From: Roseibium alexandrii DFL-11
GTDB lineage: Bacteria; Pseudomonadota; Alphaproteobacteria; Rhizobiales; Stappiaceae
Direction: 5' to 3'
Length of the DNA stretch: 64,000 bases
NCBI RefSeq assembly: GCF_000158095.2
Contig: NZ_CM011002.1
Coordinates: 62,001-126,000, forward strand
Under the pieces are notes generated by a model. That model had not been told where the DNA came from. It was given only the letters and a program-made list of their open reading frames with translations, and did not search any database. The translations under genes and the position numbers were made by a program. The stretch's first letter is position 1. Every line of letters starts with the position of its first letter. Below are positions 8,959-17,960 of the stretch, one piece after another.

Positions 8959-10173
8959 ATGTCCGCCATCCGTTTGCCCGTTACGATCCTGTCCGGCTTT
9001 TTGGGCGCAGGCAAAACCACGTTGCTCAACCGTATTTTGAACAATCGCGACAATCTGAAAGTGGCTGTCATCGTCAATGACATGTCCGAGGTGAACATCG
9101 ACGCGGATTTGGTGCGGTCCGGCGGTGCGGAACTCAGCCATACCGATGAAACACTGGTCGAAATGTCCAATGGCTGCATCTGTTGCACGCTTCGTGACGA
9201 CCTCTTGCAGGAGGTCCGCCGGATCGCCGAGGAGCGCCGGTTCGACTATCTTTTGATTGAATCGACCGGCATTTCGGAGCCATTGCCGGTAGCGGCGACT
9301 TTCGACTTCCGCGATGAGGAGGGGGAAAGCCTCTCCGACGTTGCGCGGATCGACACGATGGTCACTGTTGTCGATGCGGTGAACCTTCTGAAGGACTTCT
9401 CCAGCCATGAATTCCTGAGTGACCGGGGGGAAACGCTCGGCGAAGAGGACGAGCGGACCCTCGTGCATCTCCTCACCGATCAGATCGAGTTTGCCGATGT
9501 CGTGGTGCTCAACAAGGTAAGCGCTGCGAATGCGGGCCAAGTGGATGCGGCACGAAAAATCATCCGCAGCCTCAATGCGGATGCGCGCATCATTGAGACC
9601 GACTACTCCGTTGTAGAGCCGTCCGAAATTCTCAACACGGGGCTGTTCGATTTCGAAAAGGCTCATGAGCACCCGATGTGGGCCAAAGAACTTTATGGGT
9701 TTGCCGACCATGTTCCGGAAACGGAGGAGTATGGCGTTGCTTCCTATGTCTACCGCGCCCGCCGGCCGTTTGATCCTGCCAAAATTCACGCCCTTTTGAA
9801 TGGATCTTTGCCGGGTGTTATCCGCGCCAAGGGACATTTCTGGATCGCAAGCTGGCCGGATTATGTGCTGGAATTTTCTTTGGCCGGCGCGCTGTCCAGC
9901 ATCAGCCCGCTTGGAACCTGGTGGGCGTCTGTTCCGCCAGTGCAATGGCCACAGGACGAGCGCGTTCAGGCGTATGCCCGCTCTCATTGGTCAGAGCCAT
10001 TCGGTGACCGCAGGCAGGAGATCGTGATCATTGGCGCAGGTATCGACTGGCCCGAATTGCGGGAGCGAATGGACGCTTGCCTGATCCCGCCGGAGGCCGG
10101 GGACGACTTGTCGGCTTTTGCATCCCTTGCCGATCCGTTCCCGCCGTTTCAACGCCGGGAGGCTGCCGAATGA
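8959..10173 (+). CDS. COG0523 (CobW/ZNG1-type) GTPase metallochaperone, zinc-responsive
   Basis: 404 residues. The G-domain shows Walker [13 protein letters not shown] (residues 12-23), the metal-binding CxCC motif in [11 protein letters not shown] near residue 73, ESTGISEP, and the NKVS base-specificity segment. A CobW C-terminal domain follows (residues 260-400). COG0523 GTPases move zinc or cobalt to client enzymes; the subgroup behind Zur boxes works under zinc starvation. Here a Zur box lies just upstream and the stop overlaps the next start (ATGA) of a DUF1826 gene, another known Zur-linked family. Client proteins cannot be identified from the window. The ATG at 8959 follows GGAGAG. Confidence 0.9.
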   Translation: MSAIRLPVTILSGFLGAGKTTLLNRILNNRDNLKVAVIVNDMSEVNIDADLVRSGGAELSHTDETLVEMSNGCICCTLRDDLLQEVRRIAEERRFDYLLIESTGISEPLPVAATFDFRDEEGESLSDVARIDTMVTVVDAVNLLKDFSSHEFLSDRGETLGEEDERTLVHLLTDQIEFADVVVLNKVSAANAGQVDAARKIIRSLNADARIIETDYSVVEPSEILNTGLFDFEKAHEHPMWAKELYGFADHVPETEEYGVASYVYRARRPFDPAKIHALLNGSLPGVIRAKGHFWIASWPDYVLEFSLAGALSSISPLGTWWASVPPVQWPQDERVQAYARSHWSEPFGDRRQEIVIIGAGIDWPELRERMDACLIPPEAGDDLSAFASLADPFPPFQRREAAE

Positions 10174-10790
10174 GCCTTGCGCTTGAAACTTCAGCCGGTT
10201 CAGTTGCAGCCGACGTCTTCATGGGCCGGGATGCGGACATCCTGACCGAAATTGCGTCGCCTGGGGTTGCGGCTGCGATCTGGCAGCGCACACCGGAGCC
10301 GGGTTTCCAATCGTGGATTGATGGTCTTGGCAAAGATCAGTTGCCTGACCTTCGAACCGTTGTTCCGGTTCACCTTGCTGAAGCTGCCGTGATCACCGCG
10401 TGTGAAACATCAGGTCTCAAGGCGTCACCGGAACGGGATGTTCTGGCGAGCGATATTGGCGCCCTTGCGGTCATGATGGCCAAGATCCTTGCCGTTGATC
10501 ACGTCCGGCTGCGGTTGGATGTGGCCGATGAGGTGATGTGTCCGAAGTTTCACATCGACCGGGTGCCAGCGCGTTTGTTGTGCACCTATCGCGGATCGGG
10601 GACCGAGTATGTTCCCTTGGGCTCTGAAGCGGGTCCCAAGCGCATCCGGCGGGTGAAACGCGGCGCTGCCGCCCTCTTTCGCGGCACGCTCTGGGACACT
10701 GACGAGACCACCGGCATCCTGCACCGCTCGCCGGAGGTCACACCGGAAGACGGTCCGCGTTTGTTGCTGGTCATCGACCCCGTTGCTTGA
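10170..10790 (+). CDS. DUF1826 domain protein, Zur-regulon partner
   Basis: 206 residues from the ATG at 10170, overlapping the TGA of the GTPase gene by four bases; a longer in-frame reading begins inside that gene and is less likely. The diagnostic DUF1826 core is [19 protein letters not shown], with a GTEYV segment after it and a basic [13 protein letters not shown] segment near residue 160. The FHxD histidine and acid suggest metal binding, perhaps iron-oxygenase-like, but the family has no established activity. Operon position after the GTPase and behind one Zur box points to a role in zinc limitation. Confidence 0.85.
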   Translation: MSLALETSAGSVAADVFMGRDADILTEIASPGVAAAIWQRTPEPGFQSWIDGLGKDQLPDLRTVVPVHLAEAAVITACETSGLKASPERDVLASDIGALAVMMAKILAVDHVRLRLDVADEVMCPKFHIDRVPARLLCTYRGSGTEYVPLGSEAGPKRIRRVKRGAAALFRGTLWDTDETTGILHRSPEVTPEDGPRLLLVIDPVA

Positions 10791-10794
10791 ATCC

Positions 10795-10833
10795 AAAGCC
10801 CCGCAAGTTGCGGGGCTTTATCTCTTTGTGTTT
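10795..10833. terminator. Bidirectional terminator after the zinc operon
   Basis: AAAGCCCCGCAA, one base, TTGCGGGGCTTT (10795-10819): a 12-bp perfect stem followed by a T-rich run. It lies between convergent genes and nearly duplicates the hairpin at 13041-13073. Confidence 0.85.
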
Positions 10834-12509
10834 TATCCGGGCTCAAGCCAACCCCGATACCGGACAATCGGCCCAATCAACGGTATCGATACTTTGACAT
10901 CAAAACAGAAGCGGTTGTCTTCCGATGTTTCTTGTGTCTCGCTGATGGGAAGAAGCCACTTTGGGATGGGAATTCCGAACAACCGGCCCTTGGAAACAGG
11001 GAACATCAAGGCACCGTTCTTTATTTCCAGCCCAATATCAAAAGCCGCCGCTCCAAAACGCTCCGTAACAATACCGTCGCCCGGATCTTGCGCCAGACTC
11101 AGAACGGATCGCATTACACGTCCGCCAAAGTCCCGGCACCAAACTTCCTTGTCGCCGCACGCTGTTATTGTCACGGCGATAGGACGTTGCGCTGCTTCCT
11201 TTGGAAAACCTGCAATCCCGCAGATCGCTGGAACCAGCCATGATCCGCCGCGTGTGATTTCAGCTTTGCCGACCCAGTTGCGTTGGTCGGAGGTACGGTG
11301 CAATTCTCTGACTCCTTTGGGAAGCGTCCAAAACGATGCGCCAAGTGCCTTTTCAAAAAGAGGCTTCCAAGTCTTGGTTTGAATGCTGGTAACAACACTG
11401 AGCTGCGCCGTTGCAGTGTCTATGTCCTTGAGGGTGAACTCGCCAAGGCAGGCCCGGGCACCAGGCGCAACGGACTTAGCTACCAATTTCTTGCACAGGA
11501 CATTCGCCGCCACCGCAGGAATGTGGGGGCCATCGCCGGCCTCAGCAATCAGGCTCCAAGTTCTTTCCAAGTTGTTGCCGTCTTTGCCCGGTCCTTGCAG
11601 GAATACCTGCATTCCGCCACGGTCTGAACCGAACGGCCCAAACCAGCCAGCAATCGTTTGGAAAGTCTTCGAGGCTGGTTCCAGAGTTTTCACAAGTCTC
11701 AGGCGCACGAGAAAGGACAGTAAGTATAGCCCAATATGAAGGACGGGAAGTTCAAGCCCCGCGCGGAACAATACGGACTCGGCCCCATACTGTTTCGGAA
11801 AGAGGGCCAGATCCGGCGAGCCGATGAAGCTCGACCACCGTTGTTCGAGATCCGCAGTGGAGTTTGATGTGATTTTTCGTTTTTCAAGCCCCGACCATCC
11901 GGTGACATAGGTAGATCGTCCGCCTCGGGTGACCATGACCGGTCTTCCGATTTGGCTAAGTATGGCCCGAATGACAGAAAGCCCGCGGGGTGCCCTGTTG
12001 CCTGGAAGGATTGTTGTTTCGATTAGTTCAATTTCCCGAAAGTCCTCTTGGAGGGTGTCAACCGCAGCCGACGATAGTGCAGGTACAATTGAAACCCCAG
12101 AAAGCGCTACCAATCCGAGTGTTTCAGCCCGATCATTCAGTGTGGTGATACCGTGCGTGAAGCCGGGATCGTCAGAGAGATCCAGATAATGACTGCCAAT
12201 TTCCAGCACGGCTTCTGCCACTTGGTAAGGGTTTTGTCCGTACAGCTGGAAAGGGCCGGCCGCGTCTATCGTAATAAATGGTCCCAATTTCGCAAGCGCA
12301 TCCCCAAAAGCGGGATCGGCCCGATCCAGAAAAGCAGGTGAACCACCTCCGATCGAGGTGCAAAACGCTTGAGCTTTTTCAATCGTCCGACCTGCCACAA
12401 CCACGTCAAATTGGTTGTCACGGAGCAAAGCCTGGCTTAACAGACCACCGAAAACACCATAACCGCCGAGAACGACGATGCGTTTCACAGCGCTTTGATC
12501 AGTCAACAA
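10833..12509 (-). CDS. Saccharopine dehydrogenase-like NAD(P)-binding domain fused to DUF4166
   Basis: 558 residues. Residues 8-130 are a Rossmann domain (IVVLGGYGVFGGLLSQALL, with the GGYGVFGG dinucleotide loop) of the saccharopine-dehydrogenase/trans-acting enoyl-reductase type. From about residue 370 the C-terminus is DUF4166, ending in RLFGIPIPKWLLP and VRYRGWLEPG, which are characteristic. The reaction is unknown. The start is uncertain: TTG at 12509 is the longest reading, a second TTG follows at once, and GTG at 12488 is also possible. It overlaps the stop of the DCC gene by 11 bases, so the two form an operon. Confidence 0.8.
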   Translation of the reverse strand: MLTDQSAVKRIVVLGGYGVFGGLLSQALLRDNQFDVVVAGRTIEKAQAFCTSIGGGSPAFLDRADPAFGDALAKLGPFITIDAAGPFQLYGQNPYQVAEAVLEIGSHYLDLSDDPGFTHGITTLNDRAETLGLVALSGVSIVPALSSAAVDTLQEDFREIELIETTILPGNRAPRGLSVIRAILSQIGRPVMVTRGGRSTYVTGWSGLEKRKITSNSTADLEQRWSSFIGSPDLALFPKQYGAESVLFRAGLELPVLHIGLYLLSFLVRLRLVKTLEPASKTFQTIAGWFGPFGSDRGGMQVFLQGPGKDGNNLERTWSLIAEAGDGPHIPAVAANVLCKKLVAKSVAPGARACLGEFTLKDIDTATAQLSVVTSIQTKTWKPLFEKALGASFWTLPKGVRELHRTSDQRNWVGKAEITRGGSWLVPAICGIAGFPKEAAQRPIAVTITACGDKEVWCRDFGGRVMRSVLSLAQDPGDGIVTERFGAAAFDIGLEIKNGALMFPVSKGRLFGIPIPKWLLPISETQETSEDNRFCFDVKVSIPLIGPIVRYRGWLEPG

Positions 12510-12954
12510 GACGGTTTCTCAAAGCATCGGAGGGAAGCGGACAACTGCGACGGCCCGCTCGGTAGCGGTTTCGGGCAATACGGTCATAAAACCAGTCGGC
12601 GAATGGAGGCGGAAGAAGTTTCAGGGCCTTAAACAGTCGCCAAGGCCAACCAAGGGCTGACATTGCTTGACAAAAAGCTGCCATCTTCACAAAAGCCCGG
12701 CCTTCTTGAATGACAATACTTGTCTCCATTTGATCCGGATCCAGGCCGTGAATAACATAGAGTTCTCTGCCAAGTTCGGATTGTGCGGATACAAATTTGA
12801 ATTTTGTTTTGTTATCGCGCAGAGCCACAAAACGGGCAAAGCCAGAACACATTAGACAGGTCGCGTCAAACACGATCAGGTTTGATGGGAGATCGGTGCG
12901 TACAGGCAATCTGGGCAGGGTGTTATGCCCGGCGGTGTGGCAATGGTGTTTCAT
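12499..12954 (-). CDS. DCC1-like thiol-disulfide oxidoreductase family protein (DUF393)
   Basis: 151 residues with the DCC signature near residue 30: LIVFDATCLMCSGFARFV, where D-x-x-C-x-x-C fits the family's thioredoxin-like active site. The C-terminal YDRIARNRYRAGRR segment is also typical. The family is thought to be redox-active but has no defined partner. The gene is upstream of and overlaps the DUF4166 fusion; the pair is a recurrent-looking unit flanked on both sides by near-identical terminator hairpins. The first 24 residues are unlike the family and the start may lie later. Confidence 0.8.
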   Translation of the reverse strand: MKHHCHTAGHNTLPRLPVRTDLPSNLIVFDATCLMCSGFARFVALRDNKTKFKFVSAQSELGRELYVIHGLDPDQMETSIVIQEGRAFVKMAAFCQAMSALGWPWRLFKALKLLPPPFADWFYDRIARNRYRAGRRSCPLPSDALRNRLVD

Positions 12955-13040
12955 GATTGCCCCGACAACGTTTTGTTGGTCTCAAATTACCACCTGAATG
13001 GCCGATTGGAGATCCGCAATTTGTCGCAGCAATGCATGAT

Positions 13041-13073
13041 GAAGAAAGCCCCGCAAATTGCGGGGCTTTCTTC
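13041..13073. terminator. Strong terminator hairpin after serA
   Basis: A 16-bp perfect inverted repeat with a one-base centre (GAAGAAAGCCCCGCAA and its complement), 25 bases beyond the serA stop. Its core is the same as the hairpin at 10795. Confidence 0.85.
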
Positions 13074-13097
13074 ATCTTTGTGAGATGCCTTTGGCGC

Positions 13098-14342
13098 TCA
13101 AACCCGGTTGAGCAGGCGGGCTCGGATCGTGTTCGGCAAGGCCCGGATTTCTTCAAGGATCTTGACCGGATCCTGAACAGGGCTGTCGACATCGAGCACC
13201 ACATAACCAATGTCCAGATGCGACTGCATGTACTGGGCATGGATGTTGAGGTCGTGCCGCGTGAAAAGGTCGTTCAATGTACGCATTGCGCCGGGCGCAT
13301 TGTGGTGCACTTGGATGAAGCGGGTCGCCTCCGTGCCCTTCGGCAGCTGAACCTGCGGAAAGGAGACCGCGCCGATCGTAGAGCCAACGTCTGAGTATTC
13401 CACCAGGCGCTTGGAGACTTCCTCACCAATCCGGGCCTGAGCCTCTTCCGTTGAGCCGCCAACATGCGGGGTCAGGATCACATTATCGAGACCGCGCAGC
13501 GGCGAGATGAACTCATCCTTGTTGGACTTGGGCTCAACCGGGAACACATCCACTGCCGCGCCGGCCAGATGTCCGGTTTTCAACGCCGCTGCAAGCGCGT
13601 CAATGTTGACGACCTTGCCGCGGGCATTGTTGATCAGGAAGGCGCCCTTTTTCATCTTGGCGATCTGATCAGCGCCGAACATGTTCCGGGTTCCCGGTGT
13701 GTCGGGCACATGAAGAGAAACGACATCGGATTCAGCGAGAAGTGCATCCATGCTGTCGGATGGCATCACGTTGCCATGTTGAAGCTTGTCGATGGTATCG
13801 TAGTAGATCACCCGCAGGCCCATAGCTTCTGCAAGATTGGAGAGCTGCGTGCCGATGTTGCCGTAGCCGATGATGCCGAGGGTCTTGCCGCGCACCTCGT
13901 GAGAGCCGGCAGCCGTCTTCATCCAGCGCCCTTCGTGGGCCCCGCTCGATTTCGGGAAGACACCGCGCATCAACATGACGATTTCGGCAATGGTCAGCTC
14001 TGCCACGGACCGCGTGTTGGAAAACGGTGCGTTGAAGACCGGAATGCCGCGTGTCAGCGTGCCACCGAGATCGACCTGGTTGGTGCCAACAGAAAAGCAG
14101 CCGACGGCGACCAGCGACTTTGCCGATTCCAGAACCTCTTCCGTTACTTGCGTGCGGGAGCGGATCCCGAGCATCTGCACGTCCTGCAGCTTCTCGATCA
14201 GGGCGTCCTTTTCCAGCGCGCCGGACAGGACTTCCACATTCGTGTAACCGTTTTTTTCCAAAATCGCGTGCGCGGTCGGCGAAATGCCTTCCAGCAGCAG
14301 CCAGCGGATCTGGTTCTTCGGCCGGGACAGACCGTGGATCAT
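13098..14342 (-). CDS. serA: D-3-phosphoglycerate dehydrogenase SerA
   Basis: 414 residues, the length of the short E. coli-type enzyme. It oxidises 3-phosphoglycerate to phosphohydroxypyruvate, the first step of serine synthesis. Visible parts are the substrate domain (MLGIRSRTQVTEEVL), the NAD-binding loop LGIIGYGNIGTQ (near residue 158), the catalytic Arg segment NNARGKVVNIDAL, the His in ILTPHVGGSTEEAQ, and a C-terminal ACT domain (VHHNAPGAMRTLNDLF) where serine binds for feedback inhibition. No serC is next to it. The ATG at 14342 is the only good start seen. Confidence 0.95.
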   Translation of the reverse strand: MIHGLSRPKNQIRWLLLEGISPTAHAILEKNGYTNVEVLSGALEKDALIEKLQDVQMLGIRSRTQVTEEVLESAKSLVAVGCFSVGTNQVDLGGTLTRGIPVFNAPFSNTRSVAELTIAEIVMLMRGVFPKSSGAHEGRWMKTAAGSHEVRGKTLGIIGYGNIGTQLSNLAEAMGLRVIYYDTIDKLQHGNVMPSDSMDALLAESDVVSLHVPDTPGTRNMFGADQIAKMKKGAFLINNARGKVVNIDALAAALKTGHLAGAAVDVFPVEPKSNKDEFISPLRGLDNVILTPHVGGSTEEAQARIGEEVSKRLVEYSDVGSTIGAVSFPQVQLPKGTEATRFIQVHHNAPGAMRTLNDLFTRHDLNIHAQYMQSHLDIGYVVLDVDSPVQDPVKILEEIRALPNTIRARLLNRV

Positions 14343-14668
14343 GGGCCTAGAGCCTCTATTCTTGACAGGTGTATCAGCTGCGGCCGGTGCGCCGCAAAAA
14401 CGCCGGTGTCGTATACGCGCAGATCCGTGTCGCGTCTAGGTCGCGTTGGCACAAATGGGTCTTCCCTCGTTCCCCCGAGTGGAGAGATGAGGATGATTCA
14501 GTCCGAGAGTTTTGAGTGCGGCTTGCCGTAGAAGCATACTTGATCAGTTCTTTTGGTTCGAGTGTTGTGATTCCTGTGAATTTTATATCGCTACAATTTA
14601 CAATAGTAAGTATGTTTTCTTCGAAAGTTCTGGATTTTTGTTTACTTCCATTCATTCTTGACTAACGG
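14343..14668. other. Divergent intergenic region between serA and the GGDEF-EAL gene
   Basis: 326 bases with no convincing gene. The second half (14560-14668) is AT-rich and presumably carries the promoter of the rightward gene. I recognise no riboswitch. Confidence 0.5.
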
Positions 14669-17248
14669 GTGTTTCATAAAACAAATGAGATGCTTCTGAA
14701 GGCGAAATCTGGATTGGAATTACTCAAAAAATCGTTTCTTGATCTGACAGCTGATGCTGTTGCTGTCTGCCGATTGGGGCTGGACGGCAGGGCATTGCAA
14801 GTCGCCTACACCAATCAAGCGTTTGATGTGTTGTTCGGAGCCCGAAGAGATTGGACTTCCGGGAACACTTTTCCGTTTGCAAGCGTCCATAGACAGATTC
14901 TCCATGACCCATCCGGAAAAATCCGAAAAACCGTAAAGCTGTCCAAGGAGGACGGCTCGACGATTTTGGTGAGCGCGTCTGGTTTTGCGTTTCAGGATGA
15001 AGCCGCAGGGGAGCTGTACAGCTGTGTCACCTATATGGACATTTCTAGCGAAACGTTTTTGGCCGAAGGAGACGAGCGCCACCCTGAGGCTGGTAGCCCG
15101 GATCAGGAAGTGGCGGCGCTCAAGCATGCGCATGAACGGATCCTGGGTGCGCTCAACGCCTATCCGGATCCGATCGTCATATACGATTCCGAACTAAATC
15201 TTGTCTTCCGGAATGACAGCTATGCGGCGTCGATGTCTGACACACCCGGCGACTTGGTGGAAGGCATGCATCTCAGGGAGGTGCTGCGCCTTGCAATAAA
15301 GCACGGGCGATATCCGGTCGCGATTGGCCGTGAAGATGAATGGATCGATGAAATCCTGTCCCCAGCCACGATGCAGATGCCGGCACAGGATGTGGAGCTT
15401 GATGGGGATGTCCATCATCGCCTCATGCGCTCACGAGCGCCTAACGGTGACTATGTTGTTATCCGCTTGAATTCGACGGAGTTTGTTCGCGAAAAGAGGG
15501 CTGCTGAAGAGGCGCAAGCCAGACTGCTCGCGGCGTTGAATGCCTATCCGGCGCCTTTTGTGATCTACGATGCGGGCGATTGCCTTGTCGTTTGCAACGA
15601 TGCGTACCGGGCATCGATGTCGACCAATCCAGCTGAGCTGAAGTTTGGCATGCATCGCACGGAGATCGCCCGAATCGCGATCCGGGCCGGCAAGATCTCC
15701 AATGCGATTGGCCGGGAAGAGGAATGGATGTCCGATAGGCACCAGGACCGGGAAATGGACAAACCGGTCCAGGACCTGGAGTTGCCGGGCGATGTGCATC
15801 ATCGCCTGTTACGTTCAAGGGTTGAAAACGGCGACTTGGTCATTTTGCGGATCGATACGACCGAACTGGTGCGTCACCGCCGCGCGCTTGAAAGGAACTC
15901 TGAAGAACTGAAGAAGGCCAACGCCGAAATAACCCACATGGCACTTCATGATGATCTGACTGGGTTGGGAAATCGCAGATATCTTGCAAAAACCCTTGAA
16001 GAATTCACTGAACGGCGTCAAGCGACCGGCGGGGAGATTGCGGCACTCCACATTGATCTGGACCGGTTCAAACAGATCAACGATACGATGGGCCATCGGG
16101 CTGGTGACGATGTGCTGGTCGAAGCGGCCAATCGAATCCGGCTTGTATTAGAACCTGCGGAGGCAGTTGCCCGGATCGGCGGAGATGAGTTTGTTGTTTT
16201 GGTTCCATTGTCAGATAGTTCGGACCGGCCTGCTGACCTGGCCAACACTCTTTTGAAGGATCTGTCGCGTCCCGTACGCACGCACGACAAGGAGTGCCGG
16301 GTGGGTGCTTCGATCGGGATCGCCGAGACACCTCTTTCCGAAGTTGAAAATCTCCTGACCAATTCAGACGTGGCGCTCTACAAGGCCAAACATCGTGGCC
16401 GTGGGCGTATTGAAGTTTATGATTGCTCGGATCTGGAAGACGTCCGCCGGGCGAAGGCGCTAGCGGATGATATTCTACGCGCGATCGAGAAACGAGAATT
16501 TGAGCCTTACTACCAGCCACAAGTGGAAGCAAAATCCGGCCAGATCGTCGGAATTGAGGTTCTTGCCCGATGGCGTCACCCAGAAAAGGGTATTCTTGCA
16601 CCTAGTGAATTTCTTACGGTTGCCACGGACATCAGTGTCGCCGGAGAAATCGATCAACAGATGTTTGAAAAGGCGATTGAACAATGCCGCAATTTGCCTG
16701 TCGCTGCGTCAGGCTCCATTGCGTTGTCGTTTAATGTCAGTGAAGACAGGGTCAATCTGACTGATCTTGAGGATATTCAACGGCAAATTCAGGCCTATCC
16801 AGGGCAGATAAGTTTTGAGCTGCTTGAGACGATTTTTTTGGAAGAACAGGATAATGCGTTCTTGCAACGGCTCAACGAGCTCCGCGGCATGGGGATCTCC
16901 ATCGAAGTCGATGATTTTGGCAGTGGCCGGGCATCTGTGGTCGCGCTGCAGCGGATCAACCCGGACCGGCTCAAGATTGATCGCCGTTTGGCCCCCCTTG
17001 TGACAGCCGGTAGCGGCGGATTGCGTCTGCTACGCTCGATCATCGAGATTGCGCAGGCGCTGGAGCTTGGTGTGACCGCAGAGGGAGTCGAGACGAAGGA
17101 ACAGGCGGACCTCCTGTCGAAGCTCGGGTGCGATCGTCTTCAGGGCTACTATTTTGCCAAACCGATGCCGTTTTCCGACTTGGTTGCCCTCCTTGAGGCT
17201 CAGCAAGACGATCCGCATATCATGACAGGCCTTCCGGTCGCGAGATAA
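14669..17248 (+). CDS. Triple-PAS GGDEF-EAL protein (c-di-GMP turnover)
   Basis: 859 residues, no membrane segment. An N-terminal PAS-like domain (residues 20-130) is followed by two closely related PAS domains (about 155-280 and 282-405) that repeat ALNAYP-P-VIYD, IGREDEW/IGREEEW and ELDGDVHHRLMRSR/ELPGDVHHRLLRSR. The GGDEF domain has an intact RIGGDEF motif (503-508 region), so cyclase activity is plausible. The EAL domain has EVL (630-632) instead of EAL but keeps the catalytic Glu, FNVSEDR, FELLE, DDFGSG and AEGVET, so hydrolysis is also plausible. Start: GTG at 14669 or ATG at 14690; neither has a clear ribosome site. The repeated PAS pair looks like an internal duplication. Confidence 0.93.
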   Translation: MFHKTNEMLLKAKSGLELLKKSFLDLTADAVAVCRLGLDGRALQVAYTNQAFDVLFGARRDWTSGNTFPFASVHRQILHDPSGKIRKTVKLSKEDGSTILVSASGFAFQDEAAGELYSCVTYMDISSETFLAEGDERHPEAGSPDQEVAALKHAHERILGALNAYPDPIVIYDSELNLVFRNDSYAASMSDTPGDLVEGMHLREVLRLAIKHGRYPVAIGREDEWIDEILSPATMQMPAQDVELDGDVHHRLMRSRAPNGDYVVIRLNSTEFVREKRAAEEAQARLLAALNAYPAPFVIYDAGDCLVVCNDAYRASMSTNPAELKFGMHRTEIARIAIRAGKISNAIGREEEWMSDRHQDREMDKPVQDLELPGDVHHRLLRSRVENGDLVILRIDTTELVRHRRALERNSEELKKANAEITHMALHDDLTGLGNRRYLAKTLEEFTERRQATGGEIAALHIDLDRFKQINDTMGHRAGDDVLVEAANRIRLVLEPAEAVARIGGDEFVVLVPLSDSSDRPADLANTLLKDLSRPVRTHDKECRVGASIGIAETPLSEVENLLTNSDVALYKAKHRGRGRIEVYDCSDLEDVRRAKALADDILRAIEKREFEPYYQPQVEAKSGQIVGIEVLARWRHPEKGILAPSEFLTVATDISVAGEIDQQMFEKAIEQCRNLPVAASGSIALSFNVSEDRVNLTDLEDIQRQIQAYPGQISFELLETIFLEEQDNAFLQRLNELRGMGISIEVDDFGSGRASVVALQRINPDRLKIDRRLAPLVTAGSGGLRLLRSIIEIAQALELGVTAEGVETKEQADLLSKLGCDRLQGYYFAKPMPFSDLVALLEAQQDDPHIMTGLPVAR

Positions 17249-17309
17249 CGTTCGAGAAACTTGGCGTTTTGAACCAGCCGGACTGACTTGGATCGGACGC
17301 AACCAAATA

Positions 17310-17345
17310 AAAAGGCCCCGGTGCAGACACCGGGGCCATGTTTTT
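17310..17345 (-). terminator. Rho-independent terminator of the ilvB-ilvH operon
   Basis: GGCCCCGGTG (17314-17323), loop CAGA, CACCGGGGCC (17328-17337): a 10-bp stem followed, on the minus strand, by TTTTTATTT. The plus strand also has a T-run, so it may serve the GGDEF gene too. Confidence 0.9.
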
Positions 17346-17360
17346 CCCGAAGAACTTCGT

Positions 17361-17933
17361 TTAGAGGCCCTCTGATCCCCGCTGAACCGCAGCGACACCG
17401 GTACGGGAGACTTCGACCAGTCCGAGCGGTTTCATGATCGAGATGAACTGCTCGATCTTGGATGTCCGGCCGGTGATCTCAAAGACGAAATGCTCGGTCG
17501 TTGCATCAATGACGGTTGCCTTGAATGCATCTGCCAAACGCAGAGCTTCCAGGCGTTTGTCTCCGTCGCCGACAACTTTGATCAATGCCAGTTCGCGCTC
17601 CAGCGGCTTGTCCTGATTGAGCCGGCGAGCCCGAACCGTCAAGTCTGTGACACGGTGGACAGGCACCAGGCGGTCAAGCTGATGGCGGATCTGCTCGATG
17701 ATCATCGGTGTCCCGGTCGTCACGATCGTGATCCGTGACAAATGCTTCTCGTGCTCTGTTTCCGACACGGTCAGGCTGTCGATGTTGTAGCCGCGCCCGG
17801 AAAACAAGCCTATTACACGGGCAAGCACGCCCGGCTCGTTGTCAACGATCAGCGATAGGGTGTGGGTTTCGATTTCATTGCTGACTTCGGCCAGGAAATA
17901 GGCGGAAGGTGCATTGACGTTTTGTGCGTTCAT
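17361..17933 (-). CDS. ilvH: Acetolactate synthase small (regulatory) subunit IlvH
   Basis: 190 residues with an N-terminal ACT domain (HTLSLIVDNEPGVLARVIGLFSGRGYNI region) and the C-terminal small-subunit domain (RELALIKV, TEHFVFEITGR). It binds the large subunit, raises its activity and gives valine feedback inhibition. It follows ilvB by 27 bases and shares its attenuator and terminator. Confidence 0.96.
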   Translation of the reverse strand: MNAQNVNAPSAYFLAEVSNEIETHTLSLIVDNEPGVLARVIGLFSGRGYNIDSLTVSETEHEKHLSRITIVTTGTPMIIEQIRHQLDRLVPVHRVTDLTVRARRLNQDKPLERELALIKVVGDGDKRLEALRLADAFKATVIDATTEHFVFEITGRTSKIEQFISIMKPLGLVEVSRTGVAAVQRGSEGL

Positions 17934-17960
17934 CTTCTCAAAAATCCTTGTGACCGGGCC

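Noticed and set aside
8935..9987. Leftward 350-residue open frame
   Set aside because: Antisense shadow of the COG0523 GTPase gene with no ribosome site or domain.
13464..14531. Rightward 355-residue open frame
   Set aside because: Antisense shadow of serA; composition and motifs support serA.
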